Positions 9,146 through 18,491 of a stretch of 64,000 nt of DNA are shown here, piece after piece. A model generated the notes under the pieces. It saw nothing but the letters and a program-made list of their open reading frames with translations, made no database searches and was not told the origin of the DNA. The translations under genes and the position numbers were made by a program. Source of the DNA: an alpha proteobacterium SCGC AAA015-N04 (lineage in GTDB: Bacteria > Pseudomonadota > Alphaproteobacteria > Puniceispirillales > Marisalimonadaceae); contig KB910521.1 of assembly GCA_000383115.1 (NCBI GenBank), positions 78,147 through 142,146 of the forward strand, in the 5' to 3' direction. The first letter of the stretch is position 1, and each line of letters opens with the position of its first letter.

Positions 9146-10464
9146 TAGCTAACCAAACAATCTACTAAAGAAGCAACTTTACTTTCAGAGGGCGAGTTTA
9201 AGATTTTAGAAATTTCATGAGATTTATTTTTTGATAGCAATGAGGCAGATTTGTTAACAATTTTATTTTCCAAAATATTTTGATCAATCTTGTCTGATAA
9301 ATCATGTTTATTTTTTATATCTCTAGTTCCATCTCTAATAGAAATTAAAGACTGAGTATTTGTTAATTTGTCATTAGGTATGACCCTTACCTTGTCCCTA
9401 ACATTATTTATTTTTTCATCAAAACAAATATCATCGTTGTACGTCCCTAAGTCGGCTGTGTCTTTGCCATAAATTGACATGGCTGCTGTTAATTTATAAG
9501 AAAATTTTGATTCTAAACCAGTTTTAGGTTCTTGAATATTACACACTTTGAGCCAAGAAGGATTAGTTTCAATTGCAATATCTTCAATTGATTCAGGATT
9601 AAAGTTGTTTTCTTGTTTTAATTCCTGAAGTGCTTCTAGGAAAGAATGTAGACCATGACAACAGGCATGAAATTTATACTTAATTTCAGGAAACAGGAAG
9701 TCTGTTCCTAAGTTTTCTACAGCTCTTGTAGGAGTTTTTTTATCCCAACCATGAGTTTGAAAAAAACCTTGATCACACTCAATACCATCTTCTCTTGACA
9801 CAAACCCAAGTTTAGATAATTTGGCAGCCTCAATACCATTTGATGCAGCCATTCCTGCGTGATACGGTTTACCCATAGTACCAAATTGGGATTTAATTCC
9901 AGATGCTCTCGTTGAAACCAAACCAAGCGCATTTATTGTCTGATCCTCGCTCAAATTTAGTAATTTTGATGCAACAATTGTCGCACCAAATGATCCACTT
10001 GTAGCAGTTTGATGGAACCCTGCATTATAATGAGAATAGCCTAAGATATGACCAATTCTAGTAGAGACTTCAACTCCAGACATATAAGCAAGTAATAAAT
10101 CTTCTATAGATAATTCTAATTCTTCGCCTAAAGCTAAAGCAGTTGGTAATGCACTTGAAGTTGGATGGCCAACAAAAAGAAAGTGAGTGTCATCATAATC
10201 TAATGCATGACCAGTAGCTCCATTAGCTAAAGCTGCGCCTCTTGATGAAACGTTGTATCCAGTTGAAATCACTCGTGCTTGATTAACGCCATTTTCTTCT
10301 TTAACCATTTCAGAAACTATTTTCGAAACCGGTTCTTGTTTTGCTGCATAGGCTACTCCACACCAGTCTAGAATAGACATCTTTGCAAAAAACTTCATTT
10401 CATCATTAAAGCTGTCTAGCGTACTACTAAATCCGTAACTACCAAATAATTTTGTAATCGACAT
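9145..10464 (-). CDS. MmgE/PrpD family protein
   Basis: A 439-aa full-length MmgE/PrpD protein with the ALANGATGHALDYDDTHF signature around residues 78-95 and the HACCHGLHSFLEAL segment in the lid domain. The superfamily contains 2-methylcitrate dehydratase and cis-aconitate decarboxylase (which makes itaconate), plus many enzymes of unknown reaction. In this operon it precedes CoA-transferase, hydratase and CitE-like lyase genes, so it may form or isomerise the unsaturated acid they process. That assignment is inference. The C-terminal 70 residues are Lys/Asn-rich and look less conserved. Confidence 0.92.
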   Translation of the reverse strand: MSITKLFGSYGFSSTLDSFNDEMKFFAKMSILDWCGVAYAAKQEPVSKIVSEMVKEENGVNQARVISTGYNVSSRGAALANGATGHALDYDDTHFLFVGHPTSSALPTALALGEELELSIEDLLLAYMSGVEVSTRIGHILGYSHYNAGFHQTATSGSFGATIVASKLLNLSEDQTINALGLVSTRASGIKSQFGTMGKPYHAGMAASNGIEAAKLSKLGFVSREDGIECDQGFFQTHGWDKKTPTRAVENLGTDFLFPEIKYKFHACCHGLHSFLEALQELKQENNFNPESIEDIAIETNPSWLKVCNIQEPKTGLESKFSYKLTAAMSIYGKDTADLGTYNDDICFDEKINNVRDKVRVIPNDKLTNTQSLISIRDGTRDIKNKHDLSDKIDQNILENKIVNKSASLLSKNKSHEISKILNSPSESKVASLVDCLVS

Positions 10465-10484
10465 AACTTATCCTTTCCCTAAAT

Positions 10485-11342
10485 CTATTTAAAACGTGCT
10501 TCAGCTTGCATGGTCATTCCTGTACCTTTTACGGCACCCCAACAACTTACACTTCCATCAGTGTTTTCTTTTGCGCCAATTATATAGTCACTGTTTGCAA
10601 AAACAGGAGCCATAACTTTATGATTAAAAGAGGTTACCGTTTTACCTTTTAGTTTTTCGGCTGCTCTTAATAAAAAAGTAGCTTGTAAGGGTCCATGAAC
10701 AATTAAATCAGGATAGTTCTCTTCATTTTTAGTATATGGATAATCATAATGAATTCTATGACCTACAAAACCAATTGCTGAATAACGGAACAAAATTGTT
10801 GGATGCATAAAAATAGTTTCTGTATAATCTGCATCATCGGGTATTGTATCTGAATAACCAGAACCACCACCTGCCTTAGTTACATCTCTATAAACAATAT
10901 TATGAAGTTCATGCAATCTCACCTCTTCATTAACTAAGAATTCATACTCTGCAGTAACAAAACAAAGCTGTCCTGTCCTACCTTCTTTTAGTTTTATGTC
11001 AGCTACTTTAGATTTTTTTATTACTTTATCACCTACTCTTAAAGGTTTTATTACTTTGATCTGACTCCCTGCCCACATTCTTCTTGGAAGTGGGACTGGA
11101 GGCAAAAAATCACCTCTAGCTGGATGAGAATCTACACCAAGTTCGTCATTTTTTTTTAAATCCCAACCTAACATCCAATGCAAACCAGAGGTTGCATCCT
11201 CCCCAATTTTGGGATCGCCTGGATCAATATTTAATGTTGCTCTGTACCTCTGTTCAACAATTGGTGTAAGATAATCTGTTACAGTCTCTATATTACCTAA
11301 CCATTTATTTAAATGATTAATATCAAGCGCTTCATTTTCCAT
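10485..11342 (-). CDS. HTD2/mesaconyl-C4-CoA-hydratase-like dehydratase (FAS1-like hotdog)
   Basis: A 285-aa double-hotdog protein. The N-terminal half carries LGVDSHPARGDFLPPVPLPR-type sequence with RRMWAGSQIKV after it, a hallmark of HTD2-like/mesaconyl-C4-CoA hydratases. The E-L-H-N-I-V-Y-R-D segment and the HRIHYDYPYT active-site region in the second hotdog support this. Such enzymes hydrate mesaconyl- or itaconyl-type CoA esters. It is the first gene of the minus-strand block, 20 bp upstream of MmgE/PrpD. The block thus encodes two different hydratases, perhaps for two successive hydrations or for two isomers. Confidence 0.88.
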   Translation of the reverse strand: MENEALDINHLNKWLGNIETVTDYLTPIVEQRYRATLNIDPGDPKIGEDATSGLHWMLGWDLKKNDELGVDSHPARGDFLPPVPLPRRMWAGSQIKVIKPLRVGDKVIKKSKVADIKLKEGRTGQLCFVTAEYEFLVNEEVRLHELHNIVYRDVTKAGGGSGYSDTIPDDADYTETIFMHPTILFRYSAIGFVGHRIHYDYPYTKNEENYPDLIVHGPLQATFLLRAAEKLKGKTVTSFNHKVMAPVFANSDYIIGAKENTDGSVSCWGAVKGTGMTMQAEARFK

Positions 11343-11438
11343 TTACCGAACCTTTATTTTTAAGAATATTTGAAACTATTAAATATAAAAATTATATTAA
11401 TATCAATTAATAAAATATTTAATGATAGGATCTTTGAA

Positions 11439-11783
11439 ATGCCTTCTTTAATTTTACATGTAGATGAAACCTTAGAAAATATTTTTGAAATTTCTGCAGT
11501 TAAAGCAATAGAAAAAAGCATAATAGATATTATCCAAGAAGAGTTAGAGGCTGAAAAAAACAACTGTCAAATTATATGGGTTAAGAGTAAAATAATCTGC
11601 TCAAATTATAAAATATTTGGTGAATTGAAGTTTAGAGATAAAGAGACTAGAAATATTGACAAAAGAGATAAATGTTTAAAAAGAATTGGTAAAATTTTAC
11701 AAAATAAATTTAATGCCTTTATTAGACTTAGGGCATTCTCAATTCAAGATGCATCAATAACTGCACTAGATATTGTAAATTAA
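11439..11783 (+). CDS. Tautomerase-superfamily protein (CHMI-like)
   Basis: A 114-aa protein starting MPSLILHVDET. Pro2 directly after the initiator Met is the catalytic amino-terminal proline of tautomerases, which fixes the start at 11439 (AGGA eight bases upstream) rather than a longer reading from 11370. Length and the C-terminal segment IRLRAFSIQDASITALDI resemble 5-carboxymethyl-2-hydroxymuconate isomerase (HpaF type), which shifts double bonds in unsaturated dicarboxylates. No homoprotocatechuate genes are nearby, so another enol acid substrate is likely. It heads a four-gene plus-strand run. Confidence 0.7.
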   Translation: MPSLILHVDETLENIFEISAVKAIEKSIIDIIQEELEAEKNNCQIIWVKSKIICSNYKIFGELKFRDKETRNIDKRDKCLKRIGKILQNKFNAFIRLRAFSIQDASITALDIVN

Positions 11784-11820
11784 AATTGTATTTCAAGTGA
11801 TAAAAATAGAAGGATCAGTA

Positions 11821-12612
11821 ATGAGTAAAAATATTGTATTAACAAGCGTAAATGAAAGAGGAATTGCTGAAGTTATTTTAAACCGTCCAGAAAGAAATAA
11901 TGCATATAACGGAGATATGATTATTGAATTAATCAAAAGCTTTGAATCTTTATATAAAAATAATTCTGTAAGAATAGTGCTCATTAAAGGCAATGGAAAA
12001 CATTTTCAAGCAGGAGCTGACTTACAATGGCTTAAAGAAATTGGTAAACTTAGTCAAAAAGAAAATATAGAGGTTTCAAGAAAAACAGCTTCAGCGATTC
12101 AAGGTCTTACAATGTTTCCTAAGCCAACAATAGCCTTGATCCATGGAGGATGCTTTGGAGGTGGAACTGGAATTGCCGCAGCAGCTGATATAGTAATAGC
12201 TAGTGAAGACGCTATTTTTTCTATTTCTGAAGCTAGATGGGGTGTAATGGCAGGAATAATAATACCTCATTTAAACGCCAGTATTGGCGTAAGAAACGTC
12301 AGAAGATATGCTCTTACATGTGAGCGTTTTAACTCTAGTCAGGCCAAGGAAATGGGTTTAGTTCACCAAGTTTGTAAAACGGGTGAGCTTGAAAATGCTA
12401 TTCAACCTGTTATTGAGGACTTGTTAATGTGCGCTCCAGATGCATTGGAAGCTACAAAAAGAAGAACTTTGATTGAAAGTGGTTTAATGTTGTCAGATGA
12501 AAAATTTGACGAACTTGTTTTTGAACATTCTCAAAAAAGGATGACTAATGAAGCAAAAGAGGGTCTAAATAGTTTTCTTGAGAAAAGAACTGCATCTTGG
12601 TATCAAAATTAA
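11821..12612 (+). CDS. Enoyl-CoA hydratase/isomerase family (LiuC/methylglutaconyl-CoA hydratase-like)
   Basis: A 263-aa crotonase-fold protein from ATG 11821, preceded by AAGGA; an in-frame upstream extension to 11797 is unlikely. The oxyanion-hole stretches are HFQAGADLQWL and GGCFGGGTGIAAAADIVIA, followed by SEARWGVMAGIIIPH. The last segment resembles methylglutaconyl-CoA hydratase of leucine breakdown more than generic FadB. No other leucine-degradation genes flank it, so the substrate may be another branched unsaturated acyl-CoA. It is 16 bp upstream of the PcaB-like lyase. Confidence 0.88.
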   Translation: MSKNIVLTSVNERGIAEVILNRPERNNAYNGDMIIELIKSFESLYKNNSVRIVLIKGNGKHFQAGADLQWLKEIGKLSQKENIEVSRKTASAIQGLTMFPKPTIALIHGGCFGGGTGIAAAADIVIASEDAIFSISEARWGVMAGIIIPHLNASIGVRNVRRYALTCERFNSSQAKEMGLVHQVCKTGELENAIQPVIEDLLMCAPDALEATKRRTLIESGLMLSDEKFDELVFEHSQKRMTNEAKEGLNSFLEKRTASWYQN

Positions 12613-12628
12613 ATCATAGGATATATAA

Positions 12629-13984
12629 ATGCCTGCATTAGTTACGAATTCAAAAATATGGGGAGAAATGTTTGGTACTAAAGAAATGCATTTCTTATTT
12701 TCTGACAAGAGTACCACACAACTTTATTTAGATGTAGAAGCTGCTTTAGCAAGATCACAATCAAAGTTGAATATTATTCCAAAAGAAGCTGGAGAAAAAA
12801 TAACCCAAGCAGCAAAAGTAGATATAATTGATTGGGAGAAACTTGAAAAAAGGACATCTATAGTTGGATATCCAATTCTTCCACTAGTAGAACAACTAAG
12901 TGAAAAAGTTGAAGGCAACTTTGGACAATTTTGTCATTGGGGCGCTACAACACAAGATATTATGGACACAGCAGATGTCCTTCAAATTAGAAAGGGTCTT
13001 AAATTGTTATCTAAAGACCTAAAGTCAATTTCAGATGCTTTAGAAAAAATTGTTGAGTATCACATCAAAACACCTATGGCTGGTAGAACACATTTGCAAC
13101 ATGCTTTACCTATATCTTTTGGTTACAAGGCATCTACTTGGTTATCTGGTATAGATAGGCATCACAAAAGACTAGAAGAAATAAAGAAACGTATTTTCAA
13201 TGTTTCATTTTTTGGAGCAGCAGGAACACTTGCTTCTTTGGGAGAAGATAATGGTCTTAAGACACAGTCAATTCTTGCAGAAGAATTAGATCTGAATGTA
13301 CCTGACGTAAGTTGGCATTCTATTAGAGATAATTTTTGTGAAGTAACTGGTTGGCTTGCAATGGTCGCCGCATCGCTTGGTAAAATAGCTTATGATGTGA
13401 TGTTAATGATGCAAACAGAAACACAAGAAGTGACTGAACCATATCTTCACGGACGAGGTTCTTCTTCGACAATGCCTCAAAAAAGAAATCCCATTTCTTC
13501 TGAGATAATACTGGCTTGTTCAAAACTATTAAGAGAACATCATTCATCTATGTTAGATGCTATGGTCCTTGACCATGAAAGAGCTACAGGTCAATGGCAT
13601 GTAGAATGGCATGTAATACCTAACGCCTTTTTGGTTGCTTCTTCATCTTTCAACTCTGCTAAATATCTTTTGGAAGGTTTAGAAGTTTCACCTGAAAAAA
13701 TGAAGGAAAACATTTATAAAACTAATGGGTTAATTGTGGCAGAGTCTGTTATGATGGCCCTCGCACCCAAGATGGGAAGACAAATTGCTCACGATTTAGT
13801 TTATGACTGTTGTAGGGAATCAATCAAAAACAACATATCATTCATAGATATATTATTAAAAAACAAAGAAATTTCTAAATTTTTTAAAGAACAAGATTTT
13901 TTAAAAATGATAGATCCATCTAATTATTTAGGAGCGGCTCCTACTATGGCACAGAGACTTTTAGATAAAAGAAAGTTAACATAA
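12629..13984 (+). CDS. Fumarase/aspartase-superfamily lyase, 3-carboxymuconate cycloisomerase (PcaB)-like
   Basis: A 451-aa protein with the superfamily signature GSSSTMPQKRNPISSE (about residues 274-289), the HWGATTQDIMDT helix and AGRTHLQHALP. The C-terminal arrangement EHERATGQWHVEW-like plus DPSNYLGAAPTMAQRLL is that of 3-carboxy-cis,cis-muconate cycloisomerase and relatives, not purine-pathway PurB. It could serve protocatechuate breakdown (pcaHG lie 17 kb away), or it could be a different lyase working with its hydratase and tautomerase neighbours. Only the superfamily is certain. Confidence 0.85.
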   Translation: MPALVTNSKIWGEMFGTKEMHFLFSDKSTTQLYLDVEAALARSQSKLNIIPKEAGEKITQAAKVDIIDWEKLEKRTSIVGYPILPLVEQLSEKVEGNFGQFCHWGATTQDIMDTADVLQIRKGLKLLSKDLKSISDALEKIVEYHIKTPMAGRTHLQHALPISFGYKASTWLSGIDRHHKRLEEIKKRIFNVSFFGAAGTLASLGEDNGLKTQSILAEELDLNVPDVSWHSIRDNFCEVTGWLAMVAASLGKIAYDVMLMMQTETQEVTEPYLHGRGSSSTMPQKRNPISSEIILACSKLLREHHSSMLDAMVLDHERATGQWHVEWHVIPNAFLVASSSFNSAKYLLEGLEVSPEKMKENIYKTNGLIVAESVMMALAPKMGRQIAHDLVYDCCRESIKNNISFIDILLKNKEISKFFKEQDFLKMIDPSNYLGAAPTMAQRLLDKRKLT

Positions 13985-13988
13985 TCTA

Positions 13989-14405
13989 ATGCAACAATTA
14001 ATGACAAAAGAAAGCCTTGATAAATTTTTAAATAAAGAATTTCCTCAAGTAAGCAAAAACTTCAAGATATTAAATGTAAGCGACCAGTCTTTTTCAATGC
14101 TAATGTACATTACAGAAGAACATTTGAGACCAGGGGCAACAGTTTCAGGCCCAACGATGTTTTTATTGGCTGACGTAACTTTTTATTTAGCAACACTAAG
14201 CATTATAGGACCAAAAAGTCTTACTGTTACAACTAATTGTTCAATAAATTTTTTAAGAAAACCAAATGAGAAAAATTTAACTAGTAAAGCCAGAATTTTA
14301 AAATTAGGAAAAACTTTAAGTGTAGGCGATGTTTTAATTTATTCAGAAGATATTGACGAGCCTGTTGCCCACGCATCACTTACATATTCTATTCCACAAA
14401 AATAA
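13989..14405 (+). CDS. PaaI-type hotdog thioesterase
   Basis: A 138-aa single-hotdog protein of the acyl-CoA thioesterase (PaaI/YbgC-like) group. RPGATVSGPTMFLLADVTFY around residues 42-61 contains the helix-start Asp used by these enzymes, and the TVTTNCSINFLRKP strand follows. It begins 4 bp after the PcaB-like stop and closes the four-gene run, so it probably releases CoA from a pathway intermediate. MTKES at 14001 is an alternative start. The convergent fghA ends 2 bp away, leaving no room for a terminator. Confidence 0.85.
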   Translation: MQQLMTKESLDKFLNKEFPQVSKNFKILNVSDQSFSMLMYITEEHLRPGATVSGPTMFLLADVTFYLATLSIIGPKSLTVTTNCSINFLRKPNEKNLTSKARILKLGKTLSVGDVLIYSEDIDEPVAHASLTYSIPQK

Positions 14406-14407
14406 AT

Positions 14408-15232
14408 TCATATTCTATCTCTATGCCAAATTAAATGATCTGACATAAAAGTTGAAATAAAGTAGTATGAATGGTCATAATTTGGATGCATTCTAAGTTT
14501 TAAATTAATTTTTGTATCTTTACATGCATCATCTAATAGCCAAGGTCTTAACCCTTCTTTTAAAAAACTATCCGCATCTCCTTGATCAACAAGAATTTCA
14601 GGAAAATGATAACCATTTTTAACTAAAGCTACACTATCATACATTTGCCAATCACTTTGATTTAAACCAATATATTTTTTAAAGGCATCACTAGACCAGC
14701 TGGCTGTCGATGGCTCGACAATTGGAGCAAATGCAGAACAACTTTTAAATTTCTTTGGGTTTCTTAAAGCCAATACAATAGCTCCGTGACCACCCATTGA
14801 GTGACCAAAAATACTTTGTCTAGACATATCAAAATCGAAATTATTTTCAATAATACTTGGAAGTTCTTCAATTATATAAGTGTACATATTATAATTTCTG
14901 TTATATGGCGGTTCTGTTGCATCCAGATAAAAACCAGCCCCACTGCCAAATTGCCAATTGTCTTTTTCGTCGGGTATATCTTCCCCTCTAGGACTAGTAT
15001 CAGGGCAAATAATTGCCATGCCTAATTCAGCAGCCTTTTTTCTGTACTCACCTTTTTCCATTACGTTTAAGTGACTACAAGTTAAACCAGATAGATACCA
15101 CAAAACTGGAGGTTTTTTTATTTTGGGAGGGATAAAAACTGCAAAAGTCATTTCACAATTATTAACCAGAGACTGATGACTACAGACTAATTGTTTACCC
15201 TCAAATGAAAATACTTCAGATATATTTTTCAT
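14408..15232 (-). CDS. fghA: S-formylglutathione hydrolase
   Basis: A 274-aa alpha/beta hydrolase of the esterase D family. The nucleophile elbow is GHSMGGHGA, and LWYLSGLTCS forms the oxyanion region; the late Asp and His of the triad are in LVDQGDADSFL and MHPNYDHSYYF. It hydrolyses S-formylglutathione to formate and glutathione, the second step of formaldehyde detoxification. Its ATG overlaps the adhC stop by one base. In marine methylovores this pair handles formaldehyde released by demethylation of methylated compounds. Confidence 0.97.
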   Translation of the reverse strand: MKNISEVFSFEGKQLVCSHQSLVNNCEMTFAVFIPPKIKKPPVLWYLSGLTCSHLNVMEKGEYRKKAAELGMAIICPDTSPRGEDIPDEKDNWQFGSGAGFYLDATEPPYNRNYNMYTYIIEELPSIIENNFDFDMSRQSIFGHSMGGHGAIVLALRNPKKFKSCSAFAPIVEPSTASWSSDAFKKYIGLNQSDWQMYDSVALVKNGYHFPEILVDQGDADSFLKEGLRPWLLDDACKDTKINLKLRMHPNYDHSYYFISTFMSDHLIWHRDRI

Positions 15233-16341
15233 TAAAAAACTACGACTGATCTTATTGATTCACCAGCATGCATCAAATCAAAGCCTTTGTTAATATCTTC
15301 TAATTTTAAGTTATGAGTAATCATTGGATCGATGTCAATTTTGCCTTGAAGATACCATTCCACAATTTTAGGAACGTCGGTTCTTCCTCTTGCTCCACCA
15401 AAAGCTGTACCCTTCCAGCTTCTACCTGTAACTAGTTGGAAAGGTCTAGTTTTAATTTCTTGCCCTGCTCCAGCAACCCCTATTATTATACTTTCTCCCC
15501 AGCCTTTATGTGCGCACTCTAAAGCTTGTCTCATTACATTTACATTCCCAATACATTCAAAAGAGTAGTCTGCACCACCACCTGTAAGATCAACCAAGTA
15601 ATTAACTAAATCACCATCAATCTCTGATGGGTTTACAAAATGTGTCATACCAAACTTTTTTCCCCAAGATTCTTTTTTGTTATTCATGTCGACACCAACA
15701 ATCATGTTTGCTCCTATCATTCTCAAACCTTGAATAACATTAAGACCAATACCACCTAAGCCAAAAACTACTGCGTTACAACCTGCAGTTGCCTTTGCTG
15801 TATTGATAACGGCTCCAATACCTGTAGTTACACCGCATCCGATATAACAAATTTTATCAAAGGGAGCTTTTTTGTTTACTTTAGCAAGCGCAATTTCAGG
15901 AACTACAGTGTAATTTGAAAAAGTAGATGTCCCCATATAATGCAATATGGGTTTCCCATTTATCGAAAATCTGCTAGTGCCATCTGGCATTACTCCTTTA
16001 CCTTGGGTAACTCTTATGGCCTGACATAAATTAGTTTTTGGATGCAAACAATACTCACACTCTCTGCATTCCGGTGTATAAAGAGGAATTACATGATCAC
16101 CTTCTTTAAGAGATATTACTCCTTTACCCACTTCTCTAACAACTCCTGCTCCTTCGTGCCCTAATATTGCTGGGAAAAGTCCTTCAGGATCATCCCCAGA
16201 AAGTGTGAACTCGTCAGTATGGCATATACCTGTTGCTTTTATTTCTACTAGAACTTCTCCGGAACGAGGCCCTTCTAAATCCACATCCATAATTTCAAGC
16301 GGTTTTCCCGACTCTACAGCAACTGCAGCTCTAGTTTTCAT
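15232..16341 (-). CDS. adhC: S-(hydroxymethyl)glutathione dehydrogenase / class III alcohol dehydrogenase
   Basis: A 369-aa zinc-dependent medium-chain dehydrogenase that oxidises the glutathione-formaldehyde adduct to S-formylglutathione with NAD. Class III landmarks: [32 protein letters not shown], structural zinc Cys set [15 protein letters not shown], and [12 protein letters not shown] for NAD. I chose ATG 16341 (MKTRAAV); a TTG four codons upstream would place the start at 16353. It is co-transcribed with fghA, and both are divergent from the enoyl-CoA hydratase at 16462. Confidence 0.97.
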   Translation of the reverse strand: MKTRAAVAVESGKPLEIMDVDLEGPRSGEVLVEIKATGICHTDEFTLSGDDPEGLFPAILGHEGAGVVREVGKGVISLKEGDHVIPLYTPECRECEYCLHPKTNLCQAIRVTQGKGVMPDGTSRFSINGKPILHYMGTSTFSNYTVVPEIALAKVNKKAPFDKICYIGCGVTTGIGAVINTAKATAGCNAVVFGLGGIGLNVIQGLRMIGANMIVGVDMNNKKESWGKKFGMTHFVNPSEIDGDLVNYLVDLTGGGADYSFECIGNVNVMRQALECAHKGWGESIIIGVAGAGQEIKTRPFQLVTGRSWKGTAFGGARGRTDVPKIVEWYLQGKIDIDPMITHNLKLEDINKGFDLMHAGESIRSVVVF

Positions 16342-16461
16342 TGTGTCACCCAAACAAGAATTTTTTAAATGTAAAATTCATTATGATTTAATATCCATGA
16401 CTTGCAAGATTTTTTAGTATATAAATTAGGTTTCAAAGATTTAGATATTAGGAGCATCTCT

Positions 16462-17271
16462 ATGAGTTTTGTTGAAACTGAAATTAGTGGCCAAATAATT
16501 ACTATCAGATTAAATCGTCCAGAAAGATTAAATGCTTTAAGTACCGTTATAAGAAAAGGAATGGCAGAGGCGTTTAATAGATTTCATGAGGATAAAGATC
16601 TAGAAGTAGCAATTTTGACAGGAACTGGAAGAGGATTTTGTGCAGGCGAAGATATGAAAGAATCTATTGACAGAGGCATACCAGGATCCCCAAAAGAATT
16701 TGTAGAAGAAAATTTAGTTGACCCATTTCAGAAAGGTACCCTTCAAAAGCCAGTCATAGCAGCAGTAAATGGATATGCAATGGGTGGTGGATTTATGTTA
16801 GTCGAGAGAACAGATCTCAGGATTGCTGTAAAAGAAGCAATTTTTGAAATGTCAGAAGCAAAAAGATGGCTTCTTGGCGGTTATAATCATGGACATTATG
16901 GCAATCTCCCACATCCCGTTGCAACTGAAATGGCTTTTGGATATAGAATTTCTGCTGAAAGGATGCATCAAGTTGGTTTCATTAATCGTTTAGTGGAAGC
17001 TAAAGATCTTATGAGTGAAGCTTATTCAATGGCAGAACATCTGCTATCACTACCTCCTGCTGCAAGAGTAAACACACTTTATATGATGAAGCATATGGCA
17101 CCAAAAATCAGTCCTAATATTGCAGACCTTGCTGAAAAACTACATCTTCACGGAGACACTGAGGATAGAATGGAAAGTAGAAGAGCCTTTGCAGAAAAAA
17201 GAAAACCAAACTTCAAAGGTTGGCTTAAACCAGAAGATAGATATAATATGCCAAAATTAAAGGAAAATTAG
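16462..17271 (+). CDS. Enoyl-CoA hydratase/isomerase family protein
   Basis: A 269-aa crotonase-fold protein. The start at 16462 (TAGGAG nine bases upstream) gives the canonical VETEISGQIITIRLNRPERL opening; a 20-residue longer reading from 16402 has no support. Acyl-CoA pocket elements are GTGRGFCAGEDMKES and NGYAMGGGFML. The second region has ERTDLRIA in place of the usual cleavage-pocket Glu pattern, so hydratase versus isomerase cannot be settled. It is 8 bp upstream of a CaiB gene, suggesting a CoA-activated substrate handled by the pair. Confidence 0.9.
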   Translation: MSFVETEISGQIITIRLNRPERLNALSTVIRKGMAEAFNRFHEDKDLEVAILTGTGRGFCAGEDMKESIDRGIPGSPKEFVEENLVDPFQKGTLQKPVIAAVNGYAMGGGFMLVERTDLRIAVKEAIFEMSEAKRWLLGGYNHGHYGNLPHPVATEMAFGYRISAERMHQVGFINRLVEAKDLMSEAYSMAEHLLSLPPAARVNTLYMMKHMAPKISPNIADLAEKLHLHGDTEDRMESRRAFAEKRKPNFKGWLKPEDRYNMPKLKEN

Positions 17272-17279
17272 AGGTCAAA

Positions 17280-18491
17280 ATGAGTGAAATAAATGGAGCT
17301 CTTTCTGGGTTAAAAATAGTTGCATGTTCTACGGCGCAGGCTGGAACTGTTCCCTACATGCTAATGGCAGATCTTGGTGCTGAAGTAATTAAAATTGAAA
17401 CACCAGGTAAAGGTGATAATAATCGTAACTCAGGTTTTTTAGAAGGAGAGATTGGATCATTTTTTGAGACTAATAACAGAGGAGTTAAAAGTTTAACTCT
17501 CAATCTCAAGTCAGAAACCGGACAAAAAATACTTCACAGTTTAATAAAAGATGCCGATGTATTTGGTCAAAATTTTAGACCAGGCGTTGCTGAAAAACTT
17601 AATTTTGATTATGAAACTCTAAACAAAATTAATCCTAAAATAGTTTACGCCTCTGTTTCTGCTTATGGACCTAACGCGCCAGATGGACATTTACCAGGAA
17701 CTGATGCTGTTGGACAAGCTTTGAGTGGTATCGCTGAAGCATATTCGATACCTGGAAATAATTTAAGAACTGGAGTAGCCTCAGTTGCAGATGAAAGCTG
17801 TGCAATTCTAACTTTCGGAGGAATTTTAGCTGCATATATAAATGCTCAGAAAACAGGTAAAGGTCAAAAGTTAGAAACTTCTCTAGTTGGGAGTGCTTTT
17901 AGACTTCTTGGTTGGACTATGACTACAGCAATGTGGAGCAAAAGACCACCAATTACAGGAGCCAGAATTAATGGAACAAGAGAAAGGCCAGGCATTGCAG
18001 CATGTTTTAATGATATTAATGGTAAGCCTTTCGCACTCCAGCTTGATCCAGATGACTGGCGGGAAGCAATGAAAGCCCTTAACTTTTTTGATGTTTTGTC
18101 AGAAAATGGCCTCATTGATCTTGGTTTAGCGTTTGAATCTGAAAAAAAGAAAACAGAAATTTTAGATAAACTTGCGGAATTATTCTCGACAGATACTAGG
18201 GATAATTGGATATCAATTTTAAGAAAAGCCGATATGATATCCACCCATGTTAACACAATGCTTGAAGCATCTGATGATCCAAATATTAAAGAAAATAATT
18301 ACGTAACGGAAGTGTGGTACCCAGAACTAAATAAAAATATGAAAGTACACGGTACTCCGTGGAAATTTTCTAAAACACCCGCAAACATAAAAAGGGCTCC
18401 TAAACTCGGAGAACACAATAATGAAATATTATCAGGTTTAGGTTATACTAAAGGTGAGATTGAGAATTTAAAAGACGATAAGGTTATTTAA
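17280..18491 (+). CDS. CaiB/BaiF family CoA-transferase
   Basis: A 403-aa class III CoA-transferase, third of the window. It shows ACSTAQAGTVPYMLMADLGA, NNRGVKSLTLNL and a likely catalytic Asp171 in ASVADESCAI. It follows an enoyl-CoA hydratase by 8 bp, an arrangement seen for carnitine-like or other CoA-activated acid degradation, but no specific substrate is readable. Its stop codon overlaps the convergent carbonic-anhydrase-like gene by 8 bp. Confidence 0.92.
   Translation: MSEINGALSGLKIVACSTAQAGTVPYMLMADLGAEVIKIETPGKGDNNRNSGFLEGEIGSFFETNNRGVKSLTLNLKSETGQKILHSLIKDADVFGQNFRPGVAEKLNFDYETLNKINPKIVYASVSAYGPNAPDGHLPGTDAVGQALSGIAEAYSIPGNNLRTGVASVADESCAILTFGGILAAYINAQKTGKGQKLETSLVGSAFRLLGWTMTTAMWSKRPPITGARINGTRERPGIAACFNDINGKPFALQLDPDDWREAMKALNFFDVLSENGLIDLGLAFESEKKKTEILDKLAELFSTDTRDNWISILRKADMISTHVNTMLEASDDPNIKENNYVTEVWYPELNKNMKVHGTPWKFSKTPANIKRAPKLGEHNNEILSGLGYTKGEIENLKDDKVI

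Noticed and set aside
12629-13984. Purine-pathway adenylosuccinate lyase (purB)
   Set aside because: The superfamily signature is shared, but the C-terminal arrangement and length fit the PcaB/CMLE-like group better, and no purine genes adjoin.
17864-18256. 130-codon minus-strand frame opposite the CaiB gene
   Set aside because: Mirror of the CaiB coding frame, low-complexity Ser/Leu translation.
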